The notes beneath the pieces are model-generated. The model had not been told where the DNA came from, made no database searches, and was given only the letters and a program-made list of their open reading frames with translations. The translations under genes and the position numbers were made by a program. A stretch of DNA of 64,000 nt, from assembly GCA_963702565.1 (NCBI GenBank), contig CAVPDE010000019.1, forward strand, positions 62,001 through 126,000, given 5' to 3'. How positions within the stretch are numbered: position 1 is the first letter of the stretch; every line of letters begins with the position of its first letter. Shown here in pieces: positions 24,515 to 32,535 of this stretch. This DNA comes from CAVPDE01 sp963702565 (GTDB taxonomy: Bacteria; Desulfobacterota; DSM-4660; Desulfatiglandales; HGW-15).

Positions 24515-25261
24515 ATGAGTCTTAGCTTTTGGCCGAAACCGAAAAGCCCGGAGGGGAGCCAACCCGAAGACAGAAGCCAAGCGCCCGATGCGAAGCCCAT
24601 CGAACCTGAGAGCGCCTCCTCCACGAAGGTGAGTGTCTTCAAATGGGTTTTCTTCATCGTCGTCTTTCTCTACGTTCTCCTGTCCTACTTTCATGGCCCT
24701 ATTCTCACTCAGCTGGGAAAATACCTCGTGGTGCAGCATCCCGTCGCAAAGTCCGACCTCATCGTTTGCATGGCCGGGAGCGATGTGGAAAGAGGCCTCG
24801 CCAGTGCCGATCTTTTTGCGGGAGGATTGGCCCCACGAATCTTCATTGCCCGGGAACCCCTCCCGGATGGGTTGGAGACGCTCAAGCAAAAGGGAATCGC
24901 CTATCCCGAAAGCATAGACTTGGTGACGATGATTCTCAGAAACCTTGGCGTTCCGGAATCGGCGGTGATCAGGAGCGACCAGCCGGTGGAGAGTACATTT
25001 GATGAAGCAGAGAGGGTCGGAGCCCTGATTCAAGATAAGAAATATCGTTCCCTCATCCTGGTCACCTCTCCGACCCATTCAAGGCGAGCCTGGTTGACCT
25101 TCAGGAAGGCGATTCCGGTCAAGGATTTTCGCATCACGGTCGTGCCCACGCCCTATTCCAAATTCAGAGCCGAGGACTGGTGGAAAAAGCGGAGATATGT
25201 CCGTGAGGTGATCATCGAGTATCAGAAGCTGATCTACTATAAAGCGAAGGGGCTGCTGTAG
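24515..25261 (+). CDS. ElyC/SanA/YdcF-family (DUF218) membrane protein
   Basis: The 248-residue protein has a hydrophilic N-terminus rich in Pro, Ser and Glu, one membrane anchor at about 38-55 (FKWVFFIVVFLYVLLSYF), and a DUF218 domain: KSDLIVCMAGSDVERGLASA, then LILVTSPTHSRRAWLTFRK. Family members affect envelope integrity and polysaccharide handling; the exact reaction is unknown. ATG 24515 follows AGGAGGAGG. It converges on mnmE. Confidence 0.8.
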   Translation: MSLSFWPKPKSPEGSQPEDRSQAPDAKPIEPESASSTKVSVFKWVFFIVVFLYVLLSYFHGPILTQLGKYLVVQHPVAKSDLIVCMAGSDVERGLASADLFAGGLAPRIFIAREPLPDGLETLKQKGIAYPESIDLVTMILRNLGVPESAVIRSDQPVESTFDEAERVGALIQDKKYRSLILVTSPTHSRRAWLTFRKAIPVKDFRITVVPTPYSKFRAEDWWKKRRYVREVIIEYQKLIYYKAKGLL

Positions 25262-25310
25262 GTTTTCATTCGCCTTCGCCAGGATACCCCGAAGCTTGCT
25301 GCGGGGAGCT

Positions 25311-26702
25311 TCATTTTCCGACGCAGAACCGGCTGAAGATCCGGTCAAGGACCTCGTCGCTGGTGGTCGCTCCCACGATCTCGCCCAGGGCCTCCAGCCC
25401 CTGTTGCAGATCGGCAGCGATGATTTCAAAGGGCAGGCCGTCCCTGAGATTTAAAACGCTCTTTTCGAAGTGACCGAAAGCCCGTTCCAGAGCTTCCTTG
25501 TGCCTGAGGCTCGGGGCGACACCGAGATCCGAGGTGTCGATCCCGGCGGTGATCACGTCTCGGATTGCTTTCCGCAAATCCTCGATGCCGTCTCCTTTTA
25601 AAGCCGAGATCCTCACTCGGGGGAGCCCGCCGGCTCTGGCTTCAAGCGCTTCTTCTTTCACTCCGGCCGGGAGGTCGATCTTGTTGAGCACCACCACCGC
25701 TTTCTTCTTTTGAACTCTGGCGAGGAGGTCCAGATCTGAGCTTTGGAGAGGTCGGCTCCGGTCGATCACCAGCAGGACAAGATCGGCTTCTTCCATCTTC
25801 TGCTCGGCACGATGAATGCCGATCTTCTCCAGCTTGCCTCTTCCTTTCCTGAACCCCGCGGTATCCATCACCCTCAGGGGGAGACCCTCCATGTGAATCG
25901 TGGATTCAATAACATCCCTCGTGGTGCCGGGGATGGGAGTGACCATGGCTTTCTCCTCGTTGAGGAGGCGGTTCAGGAGGCTCGACTTCCCGGCGTTGAC
26001 GCGGCCGACAATCACGGTTTTGAGGCCCTCCAGCCACAATTTCCTTGCCCCGTAACCGGAAAGGATTCGGGCCACGGGATCGAGGATGTCTTCTTGCACT
26101 CGGCGGACGGTCTGCTCCCGGTTCAAGAGGCTGAAGTCCTCTTCGGGGAAGTCAATGGCCACCTCGATCTGGGTGAGGAGGTCCACGGCTTTTTGCCTCA
26201 GCTCTTCGATTTCAGCACGAAGCCCGCCGTGGATCTGGTTTGAAGCGAGCTGGAGCCCTCTTTCGGATTGGGCGTTGATGAGATCGATGATCGCTTCGGC
26301 CTGGGTGAGGTCCATTCTGCCGTTCATGAAGGCGCGGAAAGTGAATTCTCCCGGTTTGGCCAAACGAGCGCCTTCCCTGAGAAGGATTTTCAGAATCTGC
26401 TCCAGGAGCAGGGGGCCGCTGTGAGAGTTGATCTCCACCACCTCCTCACGCGTGTAGGTGTGAGGCGCCGCCATGTAGGAAAAGAGGACCTCGTCCACGG
26501 CTGTGCCTGAGGCGGGGTCGATCAGTTGACCCAGGTAAAGCCGGTGGCTCTGAAAGGAGTCCACCGGGTTCCTGGGTTTGAAGATCTTATCGGCGATTTT
26601 TCGGGCTTCAGGGCCGCTCATGCGGACGATGCCGATCCCTGCCTGCCCCGCGGGCGTGGCTACGGCAGCGATGGTATCTTTGTCGGACGCATTGAGGAAC
26701 AT
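25311..26702 (-). CDS. mnmE: tRNA uridine-5-carboxymethylaminomethyl modification GTPase MnmE
   Basis: The 463-residue protein is a complete MnmE/TrmE: N-terminal folate-binding domain (TIAAVATPAGQAGIGIVRMSG), helical domain interrupted by a G domain with P-loop GRVNAGKSS, DTAG and NKID, and the C-terminal CVGK box that carries the catalytic Cys. With MnmG it makes cmnm5U34 in certain tRNAs. It is the last gene of the rpmH-rnpA-yidD-yidC-jag-mnmE block on the minus strand, the classical order near many bacterial origins. mnmG is not in the window. Confidence 0.96.
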   Translation of the reverse strand: MFLNASDKDTIAAVATPAGQAGIGIVRMSGPEARKIADKIFKPRNPVDSFQSHRLYLGQLIDPASGTAVDEVLFSYMAAPHTYTREEVVEINSHSGPLLLEQILKILLREGARLAKPGEFTFRAFMNGRMDLTQAEAIIDLINAQSERGLQLASNQIHGGLRAEIEELRQKAVDLLTQIEVAIDFPEEDFSLLNREQTVRRVQEDILDPVARILSGYGARKLWLEGLKTVIVGRVNAGKSSLLNRLLNEEKAMVTPIPGTTRDVIESTIHMEGLPLRVMDTAGFRKGRGKLEKIGIHRAEQKMEEADLVLLVIDRSRPLQSSDLDLLARVQKKKAVVVLNKIDLPAGVKEEALEARAGGLPRVRISALKGDGIEDLRKAIRDVITAGIDTSDLGVAPSLRHKEALERAFGHFEKSVLNLRDGLPFEIIAADLQQGLEALGEIVGATTSDEVLDRIFSRFCVGK

Positions 26703-26769
26703 AGGGGAAACCGGTACAGGGTGAACGGTGCACGGCGCACGACGTGCGGAGTACTCGGCACCTGAGATC

Positions 26770-27498
26770 CTATTCCTTATCCTGGATCGCTCCCTTGCCT
26801 TTTGGAATAATCACGACCCGCTTCATCAGCCCCTCGCCTCGGCTTCTCGTTTCCAGGAGCTCGTCGTCCTTCAGGGCCAGGTGCACGAGTCTCCGGTCGT
26901 GAGGGTTCATGGGATTGGTGGTGACCGACTTCTTGATCCTTTTGGCCTTGTCGCCCATTTTCAGCGCCAGCTGCGTCAGGGAATCTTCCCTTCTGCGGCG
27001 GTAATTCTCGGAATCGATCACCACATCGATTTTCTTGTCCAGAGCCTTGCTCACGATCTTGTTCACAAGAAACTGGAGGGCATCCAGTGTCTTCCCCTTT
27101 CGGCCGATGAGGAGGCCGGAGCGATCGCCCTGGATCCTCAGGGTGATTCTCCTTTCCCCCCGGCCGGCGACAATCGTCGCTTCCACCGGGATGAGGGCAA
27201 GAATCTCTTCCAGGGTCCGCTTGGCGAAGTTCACATCGTTTTCTTGAGGTTTCTCTGTCCTCTCCCCACGCTCGAGTTCCTCCTCCCCCTCTTCTTCTTT
27301 CTCTTCTTCCTCCAGTTCGGCCGGCGTCTTCAGGGTGACTTTGATCTTGGCCTTTCGGCCTCCCACCAGGCCGAAAATACCTGCAGATCCGGGCTCGATC
27401 ACGTCGATATTGAGATCTTCCACAGGAAGATCGAGTTCACGCGCGGCATTCTGAATGGCATCTTCAGTCGTTTTTCCTTCGAATTCGTAAGTTTCCAT
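26770..27498 (-). CDS. jag: Jag/KhpB RNA-binding protein
   Basis: The 242-residue protein has the Jag_N domain (METYEFEGKTTEDAIQNAA, through about 50), a very acidic linker (about 58-85, runs of Glu), a KH-II domain with the loop GRKGKT (about 132-137), and a C-terminal R3H domain (NPHDRRLVHLAL, then ETRSRGEG). Jag/KhpB binds RNA and is linked to envelope elongation in other bacteria. The gene lies 16 bp downstream of yidC, as expected for spoIIIJ-jag. Between it and mnmE is a short run of GGTGCACGG-type words. Confidence 0.93.
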   Translation of the reverse strand: METYEFEGKTTEDAIQNAARELDLPVEDLNIDVIEPGSAGIFGLVGGRKAKIKVTLKTPAELEEEEKEEEGEEELERGERTEKPQENDVNFAKRTLEEILALIPVEATIVAGRGERRITLRIQGDRSGLLIGRKGKTLDALQFLVNKIVSKALDKKIDVVIDSENYRRRREDSLTQLALKMGDKAKRIKKSVTTNPMNPHDRRLVHLALKDDELLETRSRGEGLMKRVVIIPKGKGAIQDKE

Positions 27499-27514
27499 AA
27501 CGGTCCTCCAGTCC

Positions 27515-29161
27515 CTAGGTGGCTCGCTTGATAATGCGGTATTGCTGGCCGATGGACAGGACGTTGTTGACCAGCCAGTAGAGTACGAGGCCAGAGGGGA
27601 AGTTGATGAACATGAACGTAAAAATCACGGGCATGAGGAGCATGATCTTGGCCTGCGTCGGATCACCGGGTGTGGGAGTCATTTTCTGCTGAATGAACAT
27701 GGAGGCGCCCATGAGCAGGGTCAGCACCGGAATTCCCGAGGGCGGTGTCATGAGAGGAATTGTAAAGGGCAGGTGGAACAGCCGGTCAGGCGCGGAAAGA
27801 TCATTGATCCACAGCACGAAAGGAGCATGCCTGAGTTCGATCGAGTTTCCCAGAATCTTGAACAGGGCAAAGAACACGGGAATCTGGATGACCATGGGAA
27901 GGCATCCTCCCATGGGGTTCACCTTGTAGGTTTTGTAAAGAGACATCATCTCTTTGTTCATCATCTCCCGGTTGTCCTTGTACTTCTCCCTGATCTTCGC
28001 CATGAGGGGCTGAATTTTCTGCATCTCCTTCATGGACTTGTAACTCTTGTGGGTCAGGGGCCAGAACAGGATCTTGATGAGGATGGTGAGAAGGATGATG
28101 GCGATGCCGTAGTTCCCCGCGTACTGGTTGAAGAACTTGAGAAGGTAGAGCAGAGGTTTGGCGATAATATCCGTCCAGCCGAAATCGATGGCGAGGTCCA
28201 GTTTCCGTCCGATGGCCTTGATAATGTCGAGGTCCCGCGGTCCCATGTAGAAGGTCGAGCGGGTGACGAACTGATTTCCGGAAGGAATGGGCTGGAGAGA
28301 AGCGCTCCAGGTCTGTTCGAGGACCCCCGAAGCAAGCGTTCGGGCCATGAAGTTGCTCTGAGACTCGGCCTCAGGCACAAAGGCGGTCATGAAATAATCT
28401 TCCTGATACGAGATCCAGGCGATGAGGCCGGACAGGCTCTTTTCCTCCTTGAGATCTGTTGATGCAAACTCTTCATACTTGTTGTTCAGCAGAAGAGAGG
28501 CTCCGATCAAGGCATAATAACTGCTCGCTTCCTTGGGAGGCAGATTCGAGATCCGTGCTTTCAGGAGTCCTTCGGCGGGTTTTTCGAGGGGATTGGAAAT
28601 CGTGAAACCGTGCTCGATGGCATACTGGTCCGGATCGATGCGAAACGTCTGCTGGAGCACGAGCCCGTCCGACGAGGTGCCGCGAAAGGTGAGTTCCCTG
28701 GGAGAAGCTCCCGGCTCCAGGGTCAGCGAATTCTCCTCCACGTGATAGACCACAGGGTTTGGGTCGTTCTTTCCGCCGGCATCAAACAGGATGGCGACCA
28801 GAGGAGCCTGGCCGTGAACGAGCTCCACCAGAGGCGATTCCGGATCGGCCCTCAAGTGGTATTTCTTGAGCTTAAAGCTCTTGATGGAAGCTCCGGTGCT
28901 CGAAAACACAGCGGTGTAGAGGGGAGTTTCCACGGTCACTTCCTTTGCTTCGGCCTTTACTGCCGTCGGCTCCGCAGGCTTTTCCATCTTCTGGACGCTG
29001 GGTGCCGGTTGAGGCGAGGCGGTCGGAGCGGTTTGAGACGGGGCAGTCCCCTCTTTTGCGGGTGAATCTGTTTTCTGCGCCGGCTGGGGTGCGAAGAGAA
29101 TAGACCAGACGATCAGAACGGCGAGAGACAAAACAAATGCCAAAATGGTTTTCTTTTCCAT
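27515..29161 (-). CDS. yidC: Membrane protein insertase YidC
   Basis: The 548-residue protein is a full Gram-negative YidC: first membrane helix (ILAFVLSLAVLIVWSILF), a Pro/Thr-rich linker, the large periplasmic P1 domain (about 70-330), then the core helices with KMQKIQPLMAK-type (MQKIQPLMAKIREKYKDN) cytoplasmic loop and the closing GLVLYWLVNNVLSIGQQY. It inserts membrane proteins with or without SecYEG. It is in its normal place between yidD and jag. Confidence 0.96.
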   Translation of the reverse strand: MEKKTILAFVLSLAVLIVWSILFAPQPAQKTDSPAKEGTAPSQTAPTASPQPAPSVQKMEKPAEPTAVKAEAKEVTVETPLYTAVFSSTGASIKSFKLKKYHLRADPESPLVELVHGQAPLVAILFDAGGKNDPNPVVYHVEENSLTLEPGASPRELTFRGTSSDGLVLQQTFRIDPDQYAIEHGFTISNPLEKPAEGLLKARISNLPPKEASSYYALIGASLLLNNKYEEFASTDLKEEKSLSGLIAWISYQEDYFMTAFVPEAESQSNFMARTLASGVLEQTWSASLQPIPSGNQFVTRSTFYMGPRDLDIIKAIGRKLDLAIDFGWTDIIAKPLLYLLKFFNQYAGNYGIAIILLTILIKILFWPLTHKSYKSMKEMQKIQPLMAKIREKYKDNREMMNKEMMSLYKTYKVNPMGGCLPMVIQIPVFFALFKILGNSIELRHAPFVLWINDLSAPDRLFHLPFTIPLMTPPSGIPVLTLLMGASMFIQQKMTPTPGDPTQAKIMLLMPVIFTFMFINFPSGLVLYWLVNNVLSIGQQYRIIKRAT

Positions 29162-29216
29162 GGATACTCCCTGACCCTAGATTGTTTTTCTCATAGGCGG
29201 CGGAGGCCGACCCTGA

Positions 29217-29462
29217 CTAAGGAACCGGGTCATAGCCTCCCGGGTGCAAGGGGTGGCATCGGAGAATCCTCGTCAAGGATAGAATGCCTCCCTTCATCAT
29301 TCCGTGTTTCTCGAGGGCAAGGCGGGCATAGGTTGAGCAGGACGGGTAAAAGCGGCAGGAAGGCAAGAGCATAGGCGAAATGAGTTTCTGGTAGAGAACA
29401 ATCATTCCTATCGGCACATACCTAAGAGGATCAGTGCAACGTCGAATCAGAGACAAGCTCAA
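29217..29462 (-). CDS. yidD: Membrane protein insertion efficiency factor YidD
   Basis: The 81-residue protein has the family core YQKLISPMLLPSCRFYPSCS (three Cys-containing CRFxPSCS) and the late GGYDPVP. It is thought to help YidC insert proteins at the inner membrane. Its start overlaps the 3' end of rnpA by 32 bp, so translation is coupled. Confidence 0.93.
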   Translation of the reverse strand: MSLSLIRRCTDPLRYVPIGMIVLYQKLISPMLLPSCRFYPSCSTYARLALEKHGMMKGGILSLTRILRCHPLHPGGYDPVP

Positions 29463-29778
29463 GGAGTTCCTCTCTCACTTTCCGGAAATCAAGGTCGTCG
29501 GCGCTCGTTCTTGCGGAAACCACGATATCGCAGCTTGCGGGGAAAAAACCCTTGTGGAGCCTGAAGACTTCTCGGACGAGCCGCTTTACCCTGTTCCTGA
29601 CGACCGCACCGCCGACCTTCCTGCTGGCCGTGATCCCCAGCCTTGAACGGTTCAGCCCGTTCCTTGCGACAAAGACCGTAAAATGCGCCGTGCGGAGTTT
29701 CCGCCCGAACCGATTTAGATTGACAAAATCCTTGCGGTTCAATAGCCTCTCAGTTTTCGAAAAGGCAGAAGCAGGCAT
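29431..29778 (-). CDS. rnpA: Ribonuclease P protein component
   Basis: The 115-residue basic protein starts with the family pattern LLNRKDFVNLNRFGRK and contains the RNR motif (VVRNRVKRLVREVFR). It binds the RNase P RNA and helps mature tRNA 5' ends. It lies 37 bp after rpmH and overlaps yidD. The RNase P RNA gene was not found in the window. Confidence 0.95.
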   Translation of the reverse strand: MPASAFSKTERLLNRKDFVNLNRFGRKLRTAHFTVFVARNGLNRSRLGITASRKVGGAVVRNRVKRLVREVFRLHKGFFPASCDIVVSARTSADDLDFRKVREELLELVSDSTLH

Positions 29779-29815
29779 TCGGTAATGATGGTCGTTTCAG
29801 AAGGTTAGGGCACCG

Positions 29816-29950
29816 TTACACGCTCAAGCGTTTTCGGCCTTTGGCTCTTCTTCTTTTCAGGACCTTGATACCCCCGGTCGTACTCATCCTTGCCCTGAAG
29901 CCATGAGTCCGCGCCCTTCGGATATTGCTTGGTTGATACGTTCTTTTCAT
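29816..29950 (-). CDS. rpmH: 50S ribosomal protein L34
   Basis: On the minus strand, 45 codons run from ATG (29950) to TAA (29816). The 44-residue, very basic protein starts MKRTYQPSNIRR and ends RRRAKGRKRLSV, the L34 signature. It is first in the rpmH-rnpA-yidD-yidC-jag-mnmE order and has its own strong promoter 44 bp upstream. Confidence 0.97.
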   Translation of the reverse strand: MKRTYQPSNIRRARTHGFRARMSTTGGIKVLKRRRAKGRKRLSV

Positions 29951-29993
29951 GGTGTCATTATATCCGTTTTTTGATTGAATTCAAAAGAGAACT

Positions 29994-30022
29994 TTAATAA
30001 ACGTAATTTGTGCGTTTGTCAA
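29994..30022 (-). promoter_or_regulatory. Promoter of the rpmH operon
   Basis: Read on the minus strand: TTGACA (30022-30017), 17-nt spacer, TATTAA (29999-29994), in the AT-rich gap between the divergent rpmH and mreB genes. No DnaA-box cluster or origin-like array was seen here. Confidence 0.75.
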
Positions 30023-30079
30023 GCCCAACTCTTCTGTTTGGTTAAAGAAGCGTCCTCGGCCGTCTGAAAGGAGTGTTTC

Positions 30080-31114
30080 ATGTTGCTGGATCCCCTCTTG
30101 GGTTTGTTCTCCAATGACCTGGCCATCGACTTAGGGACAGCCAACACTCTGGTCTACGCCAAAGGCAAGGGCATCGTTCTCAGTGAGCCCTCTGTGGTGG
30201 CTGTGCGCAAAGACGCCAAGGGGACGAGCAAGGTGCTGGCCGTGGGCCGCGAGGCAAAACTGATGCTGGGACGGACCCCCGGCAATATCGTCGCCATTCG
30301 CCCCATGAAAGACGGCGTGATCGCCGATTTCGAGATCACGGAAGCCATGCTGCGGCATTTCATCGAAAAAGTGCACAACCGGCGGACCCTCGTCCGGCCG
30401 CGGATCATTATCTGTGTTCCTTCAGGAATCACCCAGGTCGAAAAACGGGCGGTGCGTGAATCGGCGGAATCGGCCGGAGCCAGGGAAGTTTACCTCATTG
30501 AGGAGCCCATGGCCGCAGCCATCGGCGCGGGTCTGCCCATCACCGAGCCCAAAGCCAACATGATCGTGGACATCGGCGGCGGAACCACGGAAGTGGCGGT
30601 GATCTCTCTGTCGGGCATCGTGTACAGCAAATCCGTTCGCATGGCAGGAGACAAGATGGACGATGCGATCCTGCAGCACATCAAGAGGAAATACAACCTC
30701 CTCATCGGTCTGGCCACGGCCGAAATCATTAAAACCACGATCGGGAACGCTTATCCCACAGACCAGGTGGAAACGATTGAGGTGAAGGGAAGGGATTTGG
30801 TGACAGGGATCCCGAAAATCCTCACCATTGATTCGGATGAGGTGCGAAAAGCCATTTCCGAGCAGTTGGAGATGATTGTGGAAACGGTTCGCATCGCCCT
30901 GGAGCAGACCCCTCCGGAACTGGCTGCAGATATCGTGGACACGGGGATCGTGTTGACCGGCGGGGGATCTCTTCTCAAGAACCTGGATGTCCTGCTGAGA
31001 GAGGAGACGAAACTGCCGATCACGGTGACGCAGGACCCCCTTGCCGCGGTCGTGCTCGGTTCCGGAAAGGCTCTGGACGATGTGGCGCTTCTGAAAGAGG
31101 TCGCGGTGAGGTAA
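30080..31114 (+). CDS. mreB: Rod shape-determining protein MreB
   Basis: The 344-residue actin homologue has the ATPase phosphate loops (LAIDLGTANTLVYAKGKG, then VDIGGGTTEVAV) and the adenosine motif TGGGSLLKNLD. It polymerises at the inner membrane and guides the elongasome. It starts the mreB-mreC-mreD-mrdA-rodA run, with a ribosome site GAAAGGAG before ATG 30080. The cell is therefore expected to be rod-shaped. Confidence 0.97.
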   Translation: MLLDPLLGLFSNDLAIDLGTANTLVYAKGKGIVLSEPSVVAVRKDAKGTSKVLAVGREAKLMLGRTPGNIVAIRPMKDGVIADFEITEAMLRHFIEKVHNRRTLVRPRIIICVPSGITQVEKRAVRESAESAGAREVYLIEEPMAAAIGAGLPITEPKANMIVDIGGGTTEVAVISLSGIVYSKSVRMAGDKMDDAILQHIKRKYNLLIGLATAEIIKTTIGNAYPTDQVETIEVKGRDLVTGIPKILTIDSDEVRKAISEQLEMIVETVRIALEQTPPELAADIVDTGIVLTGGGSLLKNLDVLLREETKLPITVTQDPLAAVVLGSGKALDDVALLKEVAVR

Positions 31115-31144
31115 CCCTATTTCCTGTGGAGCTCAAAGGCATCT

Positions 31145-31990
31145 TTGAACCCTTTAAAACGAATCAGAGCGTACTGGATATGGGTCATCTTCGTTTTTGT
31201 CGCGCTTGTTCTCATCTCCTTCAATGTGGGCAAGCGGCGATCGTGGACTCCTGTGGAGCAGGTGGTCATTGAAATCACCGCCCCGGTGCAGAAGTTGATC
31301 AGGAACTCTTCAGAGACCGTGGAAAAGGCGTGGCTGAAGTACTTCAGCTTTGTGGATCTGCGCGAAGAGAACACCCGCCTGAAAAAAGAACGTGACGATC
31401 TCCGAATGCAGAACGACCTCTACCGCGAGCTGGCTTCCACCCATGCCCGGCTGCGGGAACTCCTGCAGGTCAAGGAGAGCATTCGCTCACCCATGGCGGC
31501 CGCCCAGGTCATAGGCAGAGATCCCACCGGCTGGTTTGAGTCCATTCTCATTGACAAGGGAACGCATGCCGGGCTGAGGCTGAACATGCCCGTGGTGGAT
31601 GCCCGCGGGGTCATCGGGCGGCTGGTGGCGGTTTCCCCGAATTACTCGAAAGTTCTTCTGATCGTTGACCAGAACAGCGCCGTGGACTGCCTCATCCAGC
31701 GCACGCGGGAGAAAGGCATCCTGAAGGGGCTGCCCTCCCAGCTCTGCAGGCTCCACTACGTTTCCAGGGCCGCGGACGTTGCGGTAGGCGACAAAATCGT
31801 CACCTCCGGATTGGACCGGATCTACCCGAAGGGACTGCCCGTGGGAGAGGTGACGGAGATTGTGGATACGCCCTGGGAGTTCTTCAAAGATGTGAGGGTC
31901 AAACCCTCTGCGGATTTTTCGAAGCTGGAAGAAGTGCTGGTTTTGCTCAAGGAGGATCCTCTATCAAGCCCGTCTCCAAGAACCAAGTAG
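31145..31990 (+). CDS. mreC: Rod shape-determining protein MreC
   Basis: The 281-residue protein has one N-terminal membrane helix (WIWVIFVFVALVLISFNV), a coiled coil (about 75-115), and the periplasmic beta domains (GWFESILIDKGTHAGL, VVDARGVIGRLVAVSPN, DKIVTSGLDRIYPKGLPVG). It links MreB to the cell-wall enzymes. No ATG is available at the start; TTG 31145 is used. Its 3' end overlaps the likely true start of mreD. Confidence 0.94.
   Translation: MNPLKRIRAYWIWVIFVFVALVLISFNVGKRRSWTPVEQVVIEITAPVQKLIRNSSETVEKAWLKYFSFVDLREENTRLKKERDDLRMQNDLYRELASTHARLRELLQVKESIRSPMAAAQVIGRDPTGWFESILIDKGTHAGLRLNMPVVDARGVIGRLVAVSPNYSKVLLIVDQNSAVDCLIQRTREKGILKGLPSQLCRLHYVSRAADVAVGDKIVTSGLDRIYPKGLPVGEVTEIVDTPWEFFKDVRVKPSADFSKLEEVLVLLKEDPLSSPSPRTK
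31949..31965 (+). promoter_or_regulatory. Shine-Dalgarno and possible ATC start codon for mreD
   Basis: AAGGAGG at 31949-31955 is followed, after 7 nt, by ATC at 31963 in the mreD frame, inside the end of mreC. No ATG, GTG or TTG exists in this frame before TTG 32011, which has no ribosome site. See the separate finding. Confidence 0.45.
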
Positions 31991-32010
31991 TCCTCCATGG
32001 AGCAGCCTGG

Positions 32011-32493
32011 TTGCTTTCCCTGGTCACCATCCTTCTCAAAGGGAGTATGGTGAACGACCTCGCTCCCCTTTTTTTCGAAATCGATCTGGTCATTGTCATC
32101 ACCGCCTCTCTTCTGATCCGTTCCGGAGGCGCAGGGGCGGCGATCTTCGCTTTCGGCCAGGGCATGCTCATCGATCTCCTGTCGGCAGGATTCCTGGGGT
32201 TTTTTGCTCTCCTCTATGTCATCAGCTTTCTGTGTCTGGAACTCGGAGCACGGTTTTTTGATCTGCGCTCGGTGCAGGGGCAGTTCATCCTGGTGGGTCT
32301 GGTTGTTTTTATTAAGGAGTTCGTCCTGGTGGGCCTTTTGGACGTGTTCGCTTTTGAGGTGGTTTTGTCGTCCTCTCTTTTCTTCTGGTTCGCAGCCTCG
32401 GCCTTCTTCACAGGCTTGATTGCGCCTCTCATTTCTAGTATGCTTAAGACGGTTCAGATCCGGACCGGAGGAGAAAGCAAAGAGGCTTCGTGA
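32011..32493 (+). CDS. mreD: Rod shape-determining protein MreD
   Basis: At least 160 residues of a very hydrophobic protein with about five membrane helices (DLVIVITASLLIRSGG, GMLIDLLSAGFLGFFALLYV, FILVGLVVFIKEFVLVGLL). The GFLGFFALLYV block and the position between mreC and mrdA identify MreD. The first conventional start is TTG 32011, but this cuts the first helix; a start at ATC 31963 would give 176 residues beginning KPVSKNQVVLHGAAW with a proper ribosome site. Confidence 0.88.
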   Translation: MLSLVTILLKGSMVNDLAPLFFEIDLVIVITASLLIRSGGAGAAIFAFGQGMLIDLLSAGFLGFFALLYVISFLCLELGARFFDLRSVQGQFILVGLVVFIKEFVLVGLLDVFAFEVVLSSSLFFWFAASAFFTGLIAPLISSMLKTVQIRTGGESKEAS

Positions 32494-32535
32494 CTTGCGT
32501 CCGGTTTAACCTTCATCGAAAGAGGCGTTGCCCCG

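Noticed and set aside
29951..30079. Replication origin beside rpmH
   Set aside because: The rpmH-mnmE block is often near oriC, but no dnaA, dnaN or cluster of DnaA boxes (TTATNCACA) is seen in this gap.
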